In this document: positions 1 to 7,747 of the stretch, piece by piece | Layout: every line of letters starts with the position of its first letter | Numbering within the stretch: the first letter of the stretch is position 1 | Assembly (NCBI GenBank): GCA_021159055.1 | Contig: JAGGSO010000121.1 | Span: 1 to 37,915 of the forward strand | Source: Candidatus Bipolaricaulota bacterium | Lineage (GTDB): Bacteria; Bipolaricaulota; Bipolaricaulia; UBA7950; UBA9294 | DNA: 37,915 nucleotides | Reading direction: 5' to 3' | Notes under the pieces: generated by a model | Databases searched by the model: none | Seen by the model: only the letters and a program-made list of their open reading frames with translations | Told to the model about the DNA's origin: nothing | Made by a program: the position numbers and the translations under genes

Positions 1-1
1 T

Positions 2-40
2 CAATCGATGGCGGTCTCGATCGAGGTGCACGGAGCGTAA
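2..40 (+). CDS. possible 3' end of an upstream gene (partial)
   Basis: An open frame enters from the left edge and stops with TAA at 38-40, leaving about 12 residues (ending SIEVHGA). A second frame stays open until a TGA at 55-57, overlapping the next start codon. Nothing identifies the product, and the choice of frame is a guess based on the short gap that would leave room for the next ribosome-binding site. Confidence 0.25.
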   Translation, partial: QSMAVSIEVHGA

Positions 41-53
41 GTAAGGGGGCGGG

Positions 54-1331
54 ATGAAAACAGCGTTAGTGGCTATTGGTCTACTGGTGCTCATCGGAAG
101 TTTCGTCTACGGAGCTCCCCTGAGTGGATCCTGGACATTTTCGGTTCGGATGGATCTTCAAACGTTTAGCATGACACCCGAATCGGATATCGAGATCAAT
201 TACTCACTAGGGGGATGGACTTTCTCTTCGACAGCGCTCGCTGATCTTGCGGGTTTGGATAGCGTGTTTTTCGACGCAAAAGGAACCTTGGGCGGATTTG
301 CACTTCGTTCGCTGGTAGATTTCGATGCATCTTCCGCCCAGTTTCGTGCCGGTGTCGCTTCGATCGCCACCGCGATCGGAGGAGTGAACCTATACGCGCT
401 CTCCATGTTGGACAATGTGGGAACTACCCAAACTCCCTCGATGGGAAGCGGGTACACCCTCGGCGGATGGGCGCAGGTGGGTGATCTCTCGTTTTGGGGC
501 CAGATGCGGTTCAACATGACCGACACGTCGAGCTACATCTACAAGTACGGCTACGATTGGTTGCTCGACCACTTCATCTTCAAGGTATGCGATACATGGC
601 TGCTTCCATCATCGTATATCGACGTCCAGACGAGCGGTTGTACCGCTGATTGGACCGGAGCGGATATTTACGTTAAGGTTCCGTTCGACTGTTTCGATCT
701 GTTGACGGAGCTCAGTGTGTCCTGTGCCGGGTTTGAGCACGCGTTGTTCGAGCTCAGCGACATCGAGCTTGGGCTCTCTTGGCTCGATATCAAATGGGTC
801 GACGTAATGTTTACGACCACGTCGAAATCGGTGAATACTGTGTTCGACGTCAGCGTGGGGAACACGGCATGTATAACTCCCTATTTCGCTCTAGAGGGTC
901 TGGGTACTAACATTACCGGATTATCCCTGAAAGCGCTGAAGCTCTCCTATACCTGGGATAACCTTACGTTCAAGGCAGGGGAGTTATTCGACGAGGATGG
1001 TTGGTACCCGTACCTCAACTACACCGGCACCCGTTACTACGGCTGGACGTGGGACGGAGAACTGGCCACCCTTCCGGCTTGTACAGTCACGGAAGGGTAC
1101 GATGAGTATCTTGGTCTGGAAATGTCCGGCGATTCCTGTTGCGGAGGAGCATCGACTTTATCCGCTTTCGCCTGGTTCGATACTGGAAACAGCACGGGAT
1201 TATTCGACTGGGCAGAGACGCGAGTGAAACTCAGCGCGGGGATCGGCTCTAACGTTACTCTTACCTTCGGAATGAGCATTCCCCAAACTGGCACAAGTTG
1301 GTTCCGCCTAGGGATAGAAGTCTACTGGTAA
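54..1331 (+). CDS. secreted, probable outer-membrane beta-barrel protein
   Basis: A 425-residue protein of unknown family. Residues 1-20 form a classical signal peptide: Lys near the start, a hydrophobic core, and cleavage near VYGAP. No lipobox cysteine is present. The mature part has many short stretches of alternating hydrophobic and polar residues rich in Trp, Tyr, Gly, Ser and Thr, with no long hydrophobic helix. The chain ends in IEVYW, a terminal aromatic typical of proteins inserted by the BAM machinery. A G-rich stretch just before the ATG can serve as ribosome-binding site. A strong terminator follows, so this is the last gene of its transcript. The window edge hides what precedes it. 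The barrel assignment is inference from pattern and C-terminus; a secreted beta-rich surface protein is the alternative. The gene looks lower in GC than most of the window. Confidence 0.6.
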   Translation: MKTALVAIGLLVLIGSFVYGAPLSGSWTFSVRMDLQTFSMTPESDIEINYSLGGWTFSSTALADLAGLDSVFFDAKGTLGGFALRSLVDFDASSAQFRAGVASIATAIGGVNLYALSMLDNVGTTQTPSMGSGYTLGGWAQVGDLSFWGQMRFNMTDTSSYIYKYGYDWLLDHFIFKVCDTWLLPSSYIDVQTSGCTADWTGADIYVKVPFDCFDLLTELSVSCAGFEHALFELSDIELGLSWLDIKWVDVMFTTTSKSVNTVFDVSVGNTACITPYFALEGLGTNITGLSLKALKLSYTWDNLTFKAGELFDEDGWYPYLNYTGTRYYGWTWDGELATLPACTVTEGYDEYLGLEMSGDSCCGGASTLSAFAWFDTGNSTGLFDWAETRVKLSAGIGSNVTLTFGMSIPQTGTSWFRLGIEVYW

Positions 1332-1350
1332 CATTTGGTTTGTGTGGATC

Positions 1351-1384
1351 GCCCCGGCTTCCAACCAGCAGCCGGGGCGTTTTT
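1351..1384 (+). terminator. rho-independent terminator after the barrel gene
   Basis: A perfect 9-bp stem pairs 1351-1359 (GCCCCGGCT) with 1370-1378. It has a 10-nt loop and is followed by G and a run of five T at 1380-1384. It lies 20 bp past the stop codon. Confidence 0.9.
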
Positions 1385-1571
1385 ATTCCTCGGGTTCAAC
1401 TGCCAAGTGCCACGGTAACTCGTGTCTTTGTGGGGGTGTCAATGATCGGGTAGATTTCCCCGGTCGAATGGTTGGCTGCATCTCCTCGCCCGGTTTATCG
1501 TGGTCGTGTTGGCTGGAAGTACACAACAATCTCCTCTTCGGTTTACCTAAACCCGTAAGATTTTATCAGAC
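1385..1571. other. intergenic stretch without gene
   Basis: About 190 bp between the terminator and the helicase promoter. Short open frames here have no ribosome-binding site and no coding look. I see no repeat or RNA gene in it. Confidence 0.5.
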
Positions 1572-1599
1572 TTGAATATTTGCTCCGGCCGGGTATAAT
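1572..1599 (+). promoter_or_regulatory. sigma70-type promoter of the DEAD-box helicase
   Basis: TTGAAT at 1572-1577 and a consensus TATAAT at 1594-1599 are separated by 16 bp. The predicted start near 1606 gives a leader of about 105 nt before the GTG at 1711. Long leaders are common for cold-responsive helicase genes. Confidence 0.75.
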
Positions 1600-1680
1600 A
1601 TGTTCAGTTTCCGATAGCAATTTCGTTCGCATCGTAGTTTCAAGACAAATTGCAAACCTAAACAGAGCTGAGAGTGCGAC

Positions 1681-1702
1681 TTGGCTCACCGGAGCCAAGG
1701 AG
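1681..1702 (+). promoter_or_regulatory. leader hairpin touching the helicase ribosome-binding site
   Basis: TTGGCTC at 1681-1687 pairs perfectly with GAGCCAA at 1692-1698 across a 4-nt loop. The last two stem bases are the first two bases of the Shine-Dalgarno AAGGAG (1697-1702), which lies 8 nt before the GTG start. Folding would partly hide the site. The structure also argues that TTG 1681 is not the start codon. Confidence 0.5.
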
Positions 1703-1710
1703 TGTTTTTA

Positions 1711-2946
1711 GTGAGTTTTGAGAAATTTCCGTTCGACCGGCGCATTGTCGCCGGGATCCAAGCAGCCGGGTACATCACCCCCACCCCGATTCAGGACCAG
1801 GCGATCCCGCTCGTGCTCGAAGGGCGCGACGTTCTGGGGATAGCACAGACAGGAACGGGTAAGACAGCGGCATTCATCCTGCCGATCCTGCAGCGCCTGC
1901 TCAGGGAGCGATCGCGGCACGTGCGCGCACTCATCCTTGCGCCGACGCGCGAGCTGGCGGAGCAGATCCATCAGACAGCGGTCGAGCTCGGCCGAGAGAC
2001 GGGCGTGCGCAGCGTCTCCATCTACGGCGGGGTGAGCAAACGTCCTCAGCTTGCCGCGCTGCGCCGCGGGGCGGAGATCGTGGTCGCCTGTCCGGGGCGG
2101 CTTCTCGATCACATGGGCGCGAGGGCGATCGATCTATCGCGTGTAGAGGTGCTGGTCCTTGACGAGGCGGACCGCATGTGCGATATGGGATTCCTTCCCG
2201 ATATTCGTCGGATCATCCGCAGTTTGCCGAAGGAGCGCCAGACCCTGTTCTTCTCAGCGACCATGCCGCCGGATATCCGCGCTCTGGCCGACAGGATCCT
2301 CACGAATCCGGCAACGGTGCAAATCGGGATGATCGCACCGGTGGAGACGGTCTCCCACGCCCTCTACCCCGTGCCGAGCACCCTGAAGAAGGGACTGCTT
2401 GCTGCAATGCTGAAACGGACCGCGACCGGGCGGGTTCTGATCTTCACCCGGACCAAGCACCGCGCTCGCAGCCTTGCCCCATACCTGAAGAAGCAGGGAC
2501 ACCGCGCCGCGGCCCTGCAGGGGGACATGACGCAGAACCAGCGGCAGAACGCGATCAACGGCTTTCGCAGCGGCAAGTACGATATCCTTGTCGCCACTGA
2601 CATCGCCGCCCGCGGGATCGACGTGACGAACATATCACACGTGATCAACTACGACATGCCCGATACGGTCGACGCCTACACCCACCGCATCGGTCGCACC
2701 GGCCGCGCCGAGCGGACTGGGGAAGCGTTCACCCTTGCCACGTACGCGGATGCGTTGATGGTGCGCGATATCGAGAAGCTCCTCGGCGAGAAGCTCGAGC
2801 GACGGCGCCTGGACGGATTTGAGTACGGGGAGTTCGATCCAGAACAGCAATTCCGGGTGGTAAGATCCGCCCAATCGCGTTTGGGTGCCAGGTCCTACCG
2901 CCCCCGCGGGCGGATGCGCGGCCGGAACGCGAAGGCGACCTGGTAG
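1711..2946 (+). CDS. DEAD-box ATP-dependent RNA helicase
   Basis: A 411-residue helicase of the RhlE/CsdA/CshA class, which unwinds short RNA duplexes in ribosome assembly and RNA turnover. Motifs appear in order: Q motif (PTPIQ, about 24-28), Walker A AQTGTGKT (45-52), PTREL (78-82), DEAD (151-154), SAT (182-184), then ARGID and HRIGRTGR in the second RecA domain. The short C-terminal tail is basic and RG-rich (RGRMRGRN), as in RNA-binding tails of this family. An in-frame TTG exists at 1681, but GTG 1711 is preferred. AAGGAG lies 8 nt upstream, and the protein then starts at MSFEKFPF, right before the conserved N-terminal region. The gene is monocistronic with its own promoter. The exact orthologue (deaD, rhlE or cshA) cannot be decided by eye. 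Confidence 0.95.
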   Translation: MSFEKFPFDRRIVAGIQAAGYITPTPIQDQAIPLVLEGRDVLGIAQTGTGKTAAFILPILQRLLRERSRHVRALILAPTRELAEQIHQTAVELGRETGVRSVSIYGGVSKRPQLAALRRGAEIVVACPGRLLDHMGARAIDLSRVEVLVLDEADRMCDMGFLPDIRRIIRSLPKERQTLFFSATMPPDIRALADRILTNPATVQIGMIAPVETVSHALYPVPSTLKKGLLAAMLKRTATGRVLIFTRTKHRARSLAPYLKKQGHRAAALQGDMTQNQRQNAINGFRSGKYDILVATDIAARGIDVTNISHVINYDMPDTVDAYTHRIGRTGRAERTGEAFTLATYADALMVRDIEKLLGEKLERRRLDGFEYGEFDPEQQFRVVRSAQSRLGARSYRPRGRMRGRNAKATW

Positions 2947-2963
2947 GCCAAGATAGTGAGTAC

Positions 2964-3040
2964 CCCTGCGTCCGCACGCCAGCGGGAGCGTCGCGGCGCA
3001 GGGATGCTCAGGAGTTTTACCTGATCTCTTTTCTTATTTC
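2964..3040 (+). terminator. possible weak terminator between convergent genes
   Basis: CCCTGCG (2964-2970) pairs with CGCAGGG (2997-3003). A second small stem TCAGG/CCTGA (3008-3012 and 3020-3024) is followed by a T-rich run to about 3039, inside the end of the convergent ATPase gene. Neither stem is strong, so termination here is uncertain. Confidence 0.35.
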
Positions 3041-4131
3041 GCTCTATGCAGAATGGAGCTTTCCGAATCGGGATCGAATAGATGGATCTTCTCCACGGTC
3101 AGTTTCAAGCCCATGACCGTTCCGACCTCTCCGTTGAAAGGGGCTGGCACCAGTGCCCGGAACTCCTCCTCCCCCAACCGGAAGCTCACCAGGTCCTCCC
3201 GCCCCAACGGTTCGACCACATAGATCTCTGCGTCAAAATTCCCTTCACCAGCCGGGACGATATGCACGTCTTCGGGGCGGATGCCCATGATCACTTGGGA
3301 GGAGACGTTGCTCGGTTCGACCTGAGCGCTCATCTCTTCCGGCAGCCGGATCTTCAATTCCCGCCTCACGAGGTAGAGCCCATCTTCTTCCTGTTTGAGG
3401 GTTGCTTTGAGGAAGTTCATCGGAGGCGAGCCGATGAACCCGGCTACGAACAGAGTCTCCGGATACTCGTATAATTGGTTAGGAGTGCCGTAGGTCTGCA
3501 GTACGCCGTGGTTCATCACCGCGATCCTGTTGGCCATGGTCATTGCTTCTACCTGATCATGAGTTACGTAGATGGAGGTAACACTTAGATCTTCCTGTAA
3601 CCGTTTGATCTCTCCACGCATGCGCAGCCGTAGCTTAGCGTCCAGGTTTGATAGCGGTTCATCGAACAGTAGGATGGCCGGTTCCTTGACCAAAGCCCTC
3701 GCGACAGCCACCCGTTGTTGCTGCCCACCGGAGAGCTGGGCTGGCTTGCGGTCCAGGAGTTCTCCGATCCCCATCATGTCGGCTACTCTCTGAACTCTCT
3801 GTTTCTTTTCCTTTCCGCGTATCTTCTTCAGGGTCAATGGGTAAGCAATATTATCGAAGACGGTCATATGGGGATAAAGGGCGTAACTTTGAAACACCAT
3901 ACCGATGTTGCGTTCCTTCGGCAGCAGGTGGTTCACCACCTTGTCTCCGAATCGGATGTAACCCGAGGTTGGCTTATAGATGCCAGCGATCATGAGGAGG
4001 GTGGTGGTCTTGCCGCATCCTGAAGGACCCAGAAAGGCGACGAATTCCTTGTCATCGATCTCCAGGTTGAGGTTATCCACGGCCTTTACCTTGCCGAAGT
4101 GCTTACATAGATTCTCAATGGTTATTTGCAT
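3034..4131 (-). CDS. sugar ABC transporter ATP-binding protein (MalK/UgpC type)
   Basis: A 365-residue ATPase that energises the two permeases encoded just upstream. Visible motifs are Walker A GPSGCGKTT (35-43), Q-loop near 81, signature LSGGQQQR (133-140), Walker B ILLFDEP (153-159) and the switch His in YVTHDQ. About 125 residues follow as the MalK-type OB regulatory extension, including GIRPEDVHIV. Length and architecture match the MalK/UgpC/MsmX group that serves class I carbohydrate importers. The ribosome-binding site AAGGAG lies just before the ATG. It is the last gene of the operon, 27 bp after the MalG-like permease. The substrate cannot be told from this subunit. Confidence 0.95.
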   Translation of the reverse strand: MQITIENLCKHFGKVKAVDNLNLEIDDKEFVAFLGPSGCGKTTTLLMIAGIYKPTSGYIRFGDKVVNHLLPKERNIGMVFQSYALYPHMTVFDNIAYPLTLKKIRGKEKKQRVQRVADMMGIGELLDRKPAQLSGGQQQRVAVARALVKEPAILLFDEPLSNLDAKLRLRMRGEIKRLQEDLSVTSIYVTHDQVEAMTMANRIAVMNHGVLQTYGTPNQLYEYPETLFVAGFIGSPPMNFLKATLKQEEDGLYLVRRELKIRLPEEMSAQVEPSNVSSQVIMGIRPEDVHIVPAGEGNFDAEIYVVEPLGREDLVSFRLGEEEFRALVPAPFNGEVGTVMGLKLTVEKIHLFDPDSESSILHRAK

Positions 4132-4158
4132 CCAAGGCTCCTTTTTATCATCAGGGGA

Positions 4159-5052
4159 TTATACGCCTCCTTTTTTCCCGCCTCCGTAGATGCTGAGCAG
4201 CGATTCCTGAGTGAACAGGAAGAAGAGCAGCACCGGTATTAACTGGAAAAGCCCAACGGCCGCCACTGCGTTCCACTCAGTCATCACGGACTCGCTGATG
4301 AAATTTTGCAGGTACAGGGACAGGACGGATGAGTGCCCGGTAGCGCCGATGGTGAAGGTAACGGGAATTATGTATGCATTCCATGCAGTCAGAAATGAAA
4401 ATATCGACAACGCTGCGATTCCCGGCTTTATGTTGGGCATCAGGATCTGCCACCATATCTTGATTCGCGATGCTCCGTCGATCATTGCGGAGCGCTCCAT
4501 GTCCCAAGAGATGTTGTCGAAGAATCCCTTCATCACCCAGATGCCGAACGGAAGCTGGAAGGCAACCATAACCAGAGCCACACCACCGAGAGTGTTGTAA
4601 CCGAACCCTCCGATCAGCGGTATTCCACGCCCTATGAAAGGAATCTTCTGAATCCAGAGGAGTACGAAATAAATGGGAATAAGAAGGGTGACGCTGGGAA
4701 AGGCATGAAGGATCAGGGTAAGGGATAGGAATCCTTTTCGACCGGCAAACTTCATCCGGGAGAGGGGATAAGCGGCCAAGGATGCAACTGCAACGACAAT
4801 GGCTGTCATAACAAGCGACATCACAAGGGTATTAAGAGTGACGGGCCAGATGTTGGAATATCCGCCTCCGAAGGGTGATTCCCACAAGAATCGCCAGTTG
4901 GACAGCGTCCATCCGATCGGCTTTAGCCCCTCCGTTCTGGAGGAGAACGAGGCGATGATCAACCATGCATACCCCAGGAGGAGGAACAGGGTGGGGATAA
5001 GCAGCACGATGTAAGCAAGTCCGGCTTTCCACATTCGTTTTATGCTCACCAT
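4159..5052 (-). CDS. sugar ABC transporter permease (MalG type)
   Basis: A 297-residue inner-membrane permease with about six hydrophobic segments. The cytoplasmic EAA loop is visible near residue 190 (AMIDGASRIKIWWQILMPNIKP), where the ATPase docks. The N-terminal region has the usual MalG order: a first helix, a periplasmic loop containing TLSNWRFL, then the core from about residue 70. It starts 10 bp after the MalF-like gene, with AGAGG about 6 nt before the ATG. It pairs with the upstream permease to form the channel. Assignment to the carbohydrate importer family (CUT1) is firm; the substrate is unknown. Confidence 0.93.
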   Translation of the reverse strand: MVSIKRMWKAGLAYIVLLIPTLFLLLGYAWLIIASFSSRTEGLKPIGWTLSNWRFLWESPFGGGYSNIWPVTLNTLVMSLVMTAIVVAVASLAAYPLSRMKFAGRKGFLSLTLILHAFPSVTLLIPIYFVLLWIQKIPFIGRGIPLIGGFGYNTLGGVALVMVAFQLPFGIWVMKGFFDNISWDMERSAMIDGASRIKIWWQILMPNIKPGIAALSIFSFLTAWNAYIIPVTFTIGATGHSSVLSLYLQNFISESVMTEWNAVAAVGLFQLIPVLLFFLFTQESLLSIYGGGKKGGV

Positions 5053-5062
5053 AGTAGACCTC

Positions 5063-6019
5063 TCACAGGGTTTCTATCTTCGGTTCCTGGAGCAGTTCAC
5101 CGAATTTGAACACCCGCATGTAGATAACCGCCATGACGATACCTATGATCACTAGGACAACCGACCACGCTGCTCCGTAGCCCCATTGGGTGTTTCCATA
5201 GTAAGTGGCGAAAGCCCGATGATAGGCCATCAGTGACCAGACCTCTGTCTGGTAGAGCCCGGGGCCTCCGTCCGTAAGGAGCAATATCTGCTCGAACGAT
5301 GTTAAAAGTGATAGCGTCTGATAAGTGGTGACGAACAGAAGGGGCCATTTGATCATGGGAAGCTCAACGTATCGTATGGTCTGCCAGGTGCTCCCGCCAT
5401 CCACCTTGGAGGCGATGATGTAGTCCTTCGGGATCGATTCGATTGCTGAGCTCAAGAGAATCATGCCGAACGACGCCCCGATGAAACCGTTGACCAAGAT
5501 GACAAACACCCATGGATTTGTCATGAGAAGGTATTCTCCTGAGCCGATTCCCAACGGACGCAGGAAATAATCATTTATGATCCCCATCGGTGCCGGCCCC
5601 GCCATCGCTTTCCACATCATGACGTAGACGACCACGGGGGTGATGCGTGGCAGAAGCCAAGCGGCCCGAAATGCAAACCCGGTACGGCGTCTTATGTGGG
5701 TGGTTATCAGGGCGAGGAGCAGTCCCATCCCCACGTTAAAGAAGATCAGAGTCAGCCCTGTGTACATGATGGTGTTGAGCAGAATCTTCGGGAAGAAGTG
5801 GTTGTTGAAGATCCTCACGTAGTTAGTGAGGCTCCAATTCTTGGGATTCCACCACTCGAGGATCCCGAAATTGGTCATGTCGAGATTGGTAAAACTCAAG
5901 ATAAAAACCATGATCAACGGGATCAGGAAGAAGAGGAGTATGAGGATCAGGGACGGCGACAAGAAGAGGTACGGCGAGATTCGGCCGTTTAGTCCTTGCA
6001 GGGTTTTGAATTTTCGCAT
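5063..6019 (-). CDS. sugar ABC transporter permease (MalF type)
   Basis: A 318-residue permease with a basic N-terminus, six or so membrane segments and an EAA loop near residue 205 (IIASKVDGGSTWQTIRYVELP). The N-terminal arrangement (RISPYLFLSPSLILILLFFLIP) is typical of CUT1 MalF/UgpA proteins without the long periplasmic insertion of E. coli MalF. The bases before the ATG are A/T-rich and show no Shine-Dalgarno sequence, unlike its neighbours, so initiation may be weak. A terminator-like hairpin separates it from the binding-protein gene. Low subunit output relative to the binding protein is expected for such systems and fits both signs. Confidence 0.93.
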   Translation of the reverse strand: MRKFKTLQGLNGRISPYLFLSPSLILILLFFLIPLIMVFILSFTNLDMTNFGILEWWNPKNWSLTNYVRIFNNHFFPKILLNTIMYTGLTLIFFNVGMGLLLALITTHIRRRTGFAFRAAWLLPRITPVVVYVMMWKAMAGPAPMGIINDYFLRPLGIGSGEYLLMTNPWVFVILVNGFIGASFGMILLSSAIESIPKDYIIASKVDGGSTWQTIRYVELPMIKWPLLFVTTYQTLSLLTSFEQILLLTDGGPGLYQTEVWSLMAYHRAFATYYGNTQWGYGAAWSVVLVIIGIVMAVIYMRVFKFGELLQEPKIETL

Positions 6020-6024
6020 TTTGA

Positions 6025-6061
6025 TTTTTAAAAAGACAGGGGGGATGAACCCCCCCTGTCT
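6025..6061 (-). terminator. intra-operon terminator/attenuator between binding protein and permease genes
   Basis: An 11-bp perfect stem pairs 6034-6044 with 6051-6061 across a 6-nt loop. Read on the minus strand it is followed by five T (6034-6030, partly in the stem) and an A/T tract. It sits 10 bp past the binding-protein stop and 14 bp before the permease start. Partial read-through would keep the binding protein in excess over the membrane parts. Confidence 0.75.
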
Positions 6062-6071
6062 GAGGTCAAAC

Positions 6072-7445
6072 CTAGCGGATGATCACTTTGTCACCCAACT
6101 CGTTGGTAAGTTGATCCACCACGAAATCCACGGCCTTTTCCGGGGTGAGATCACCCGAGACTACAGCGGCCAGAGCGTTGTAGGTGATGGTCGAATAGGA
6201 TCCCCAGTACGGGTTGTTGGGAAGGAAGGTCGTGTAGTCCAGCATGTACAGAGTATCGCTCAGGAGACGGGACTTCTTGTAGAAGATGTAGTTCGTCTGT
6301 CCCTTGAGGATACCCAAGTGAGTGCTGCTCAGAGCGTGGCGGGTGTTCGGACCGTAGTCGGTGACTTTCGCGATCAACGCCAGTGCCAGATCCGGATACT
6401 TGCACTGGGAGCTGATCATGTATACCAATGGGTGACTCAAAGTGACGGGCTTGCCGCCTTTTTCGGCAGCGGGGATGAGCCCGAATCCAAAGTTCTCCCA
6501 TTCATAATCCTCGCCGCCCTTGTCCTTGAGGTACACCGTACCCCATTCGGCCCACTGCCATGTTCCACCCAACCAGAACAGGACTTTCCCGCTCGTTATC
6601 GTCGGGTGCCAGGCCTCTGACCAGCCCAATCCCAAGCACTTCATCGATCCGTATTTCTGAGCGGCGTCGTAGAAGAACTTGTAGTACTTGAGACCGGCGG
6701 CCTTATCGAAGACCAGCTTGCCGCTCGTCGGGTCGATCGTCTGCCCGCCGAAATCGTAGTAGAAGGCGGTAAAGTCCCCTCCGTTCTTCGGGCGCGTCCA
6801 GAAGCCGTTACCATCCGGGACGATTCCCTTGTCCACGGCTTCCTTGGCGGTCGCCAGCATATCGTCGAGGGTGAATTCACCGTTCTTGATTGCGTCGGGA
6901 AGTCCGGCGATCTTCTCGTCCGACCAGCCGAGCTGCTTCAGCAGGGACTTGTTCCAGTACAGGGGGCGAGCTTCGGTGTCCTGCGGCACCGCCCAGATGT
7001 TCCCCTTATACGTGCAGGACTGCCAAAGGGCGTCGATGACGTTGTTGAACTTCGGAAATTCCTTGAGCAGGTCGTCCAGTGCGATGATGCGGCCCGCCGC
7101 GGCCTGGGTTGCGACGTCCTCATGCCCCGAGAGCCAGATGTCCGGGGACTTGCCGGCGCCGTAACTGAGGACGAACTCCTTCTTGTAGTCACTCCAGTTC
7201 GCATGATCCTGCACGATTTTTACTTCCACTCTCCGCGGATCGCCCGCTGCCTCCAGATCAGCATTGAGCTCTTTTGCTGCCAGGATGAAGTTGTTCCCGC
7301 GCCAATTCTCCATCGGAGGAGTGGCATTGGTGCGGACCGTTATGACGATGGTCTGAGTGTTGTCCTGGGCCAGAGCGGTGAAGAGCATTCCGCTCAGTAG
7401 CAATCCCCCTACCAGTATCAGAATCAGAAGGCCAACTTTCTTCAT
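6072..7445 (-). CDS. extracellular sugar-binding protein of ABC transporter
   Basis: A 457-residue family 1 solute-binding protein that captures the carbohydrate and delivers it to the permeases. Residues 1-26 are a signal peptide ending ALA before QDN. There is no lipobox cysteine, so it is probably a free periplasmic protein rather than a lipoprotein. The mature part shows the usual pattern of family 1 binding proteins: PDIWLSGHED near 105, an aromatic-rich binding region (WPxx/WxxxWGTVY near 290) and KxPDLALALIAKVTD. AAGGAGG lies about 7 nt before the ATG. It is the first gene of the transport operon, under the promoter at 7719-7747. A sugar or polyol is likely; the sequence alone does not say which. 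Confidence 0.92.
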   Translation of the reverse strand: MKKVGLLILILVGGLLLSGMLFTALAQDNTQTIVITVRTNATPPMENWRGNNFILAAKELNADLEAAGDPRRVEVKIVQDHANWSDYKKEFVLSYGAGKSPDIWLSGHEDVATQAAAGRIIALDDLLKEFPKFNNVIDALWQSCTYKGNIWAVPQDTEARPLYWNKSLLKQLGWSDEKIAGLPDAIKNGEFTLDDMLATAKEAVDKGIVPDGNGFWTRPKNGGDFTAFYYDFGGQTIDPTSGKLVFDKAAGLKYYKFFYDAAQKYGSMKCLGLGWSEAWHPTITSGKVLFWLGGTWQWAEWGTVYLKDKGGEDYEWENFGFGLIPAAEKGGKPVTLSHPLVYMISSQCKYPDLALALIAKVTDYGPNTRHALSSTHLGILKGQTNYIFYKKSRLLSDTLYMLDYTTFLPNNPYWGSYSTITYNALAAVVSGDLTPEKAVDFVVDQLTNELGDKVIIR

Positions 7446-7694
7446 TTGTTCCCTCCTTGTGGTTCATTAACTTCGGACGGTTTGGTGCTCATGCCCCTAT
7501 GTCGTTGTAACTTTAATTAAGTCGATTGATCACCTCCTTTGCAAGTGGAATAGAGGTCTTTTGATCTATGAAAGTTGGAACCGAAAAGGAACTTACGGAG
7601 AGGAAGGAGAGCGAGCCCCCACCTTGGACGATTGCTTGGCTCCTATGAATATGCGCTACCTGCTCCATCGGATGGTTCTTCCCTCCAATCTACG
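7446..7694 (-). other. untranslated leader of the sugar-transport operon
   Basis: About 250 bp between the operator region and the binding-protein gene. It contains the ribosome-binding site at 7453-7459 but no believable reading frame and no strong hairpin that I can see. The length is unusual for a plain leader, so a processed or regulatory 5' region is possible but unsupported. Confidence 0.4.
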
Positions 7695-7726
7695 CAAACG
7701 ATAGCATAGCCTGAACAAACGATAGC
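7695..7726 (-). promoter_or_regulatory. tandem operators for the LacI-family repressor
   Basis: CAAACGATAGC occurs twice as a direct repeat, at 7695-7705 and 7716-7726, with a 21-bp centre-to-centre distance (two helical turns). Each copy, as GCAAACGATAGC or close to it, is partly symmetric around a central CpG, the form expected for LacI-family operators. One covers the -10 element and the other lies just past the predicted transcription start, so binding would block initiation. Confidence 0.7.
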
Positions 7727-7747
7727 GCAAAATGGCGGCGTTGTCAA
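7719..7747 (-). promoter_or_regulatory. promoter of the sugar-transport operon
   Basis: On the minus strand, consensus TTGACA (7747-7742) and TATCGT (7724-7719) are 17 bp apart. The -35 element overlaps the stop codon of the LacI gene (7744-7746). The -10 element is inside an operator copy, which makes it a natural target of the neighbouring repressor. Confidence 0.7.

Noticed and set aside
1681-1710. TTG at 1681 as helicase start
   Set aside because: It lies inside a hairpin and has no upstream ribosome-binding site. GTG 1711 has AAGGAG at good spacing and gives the family N-terminus.
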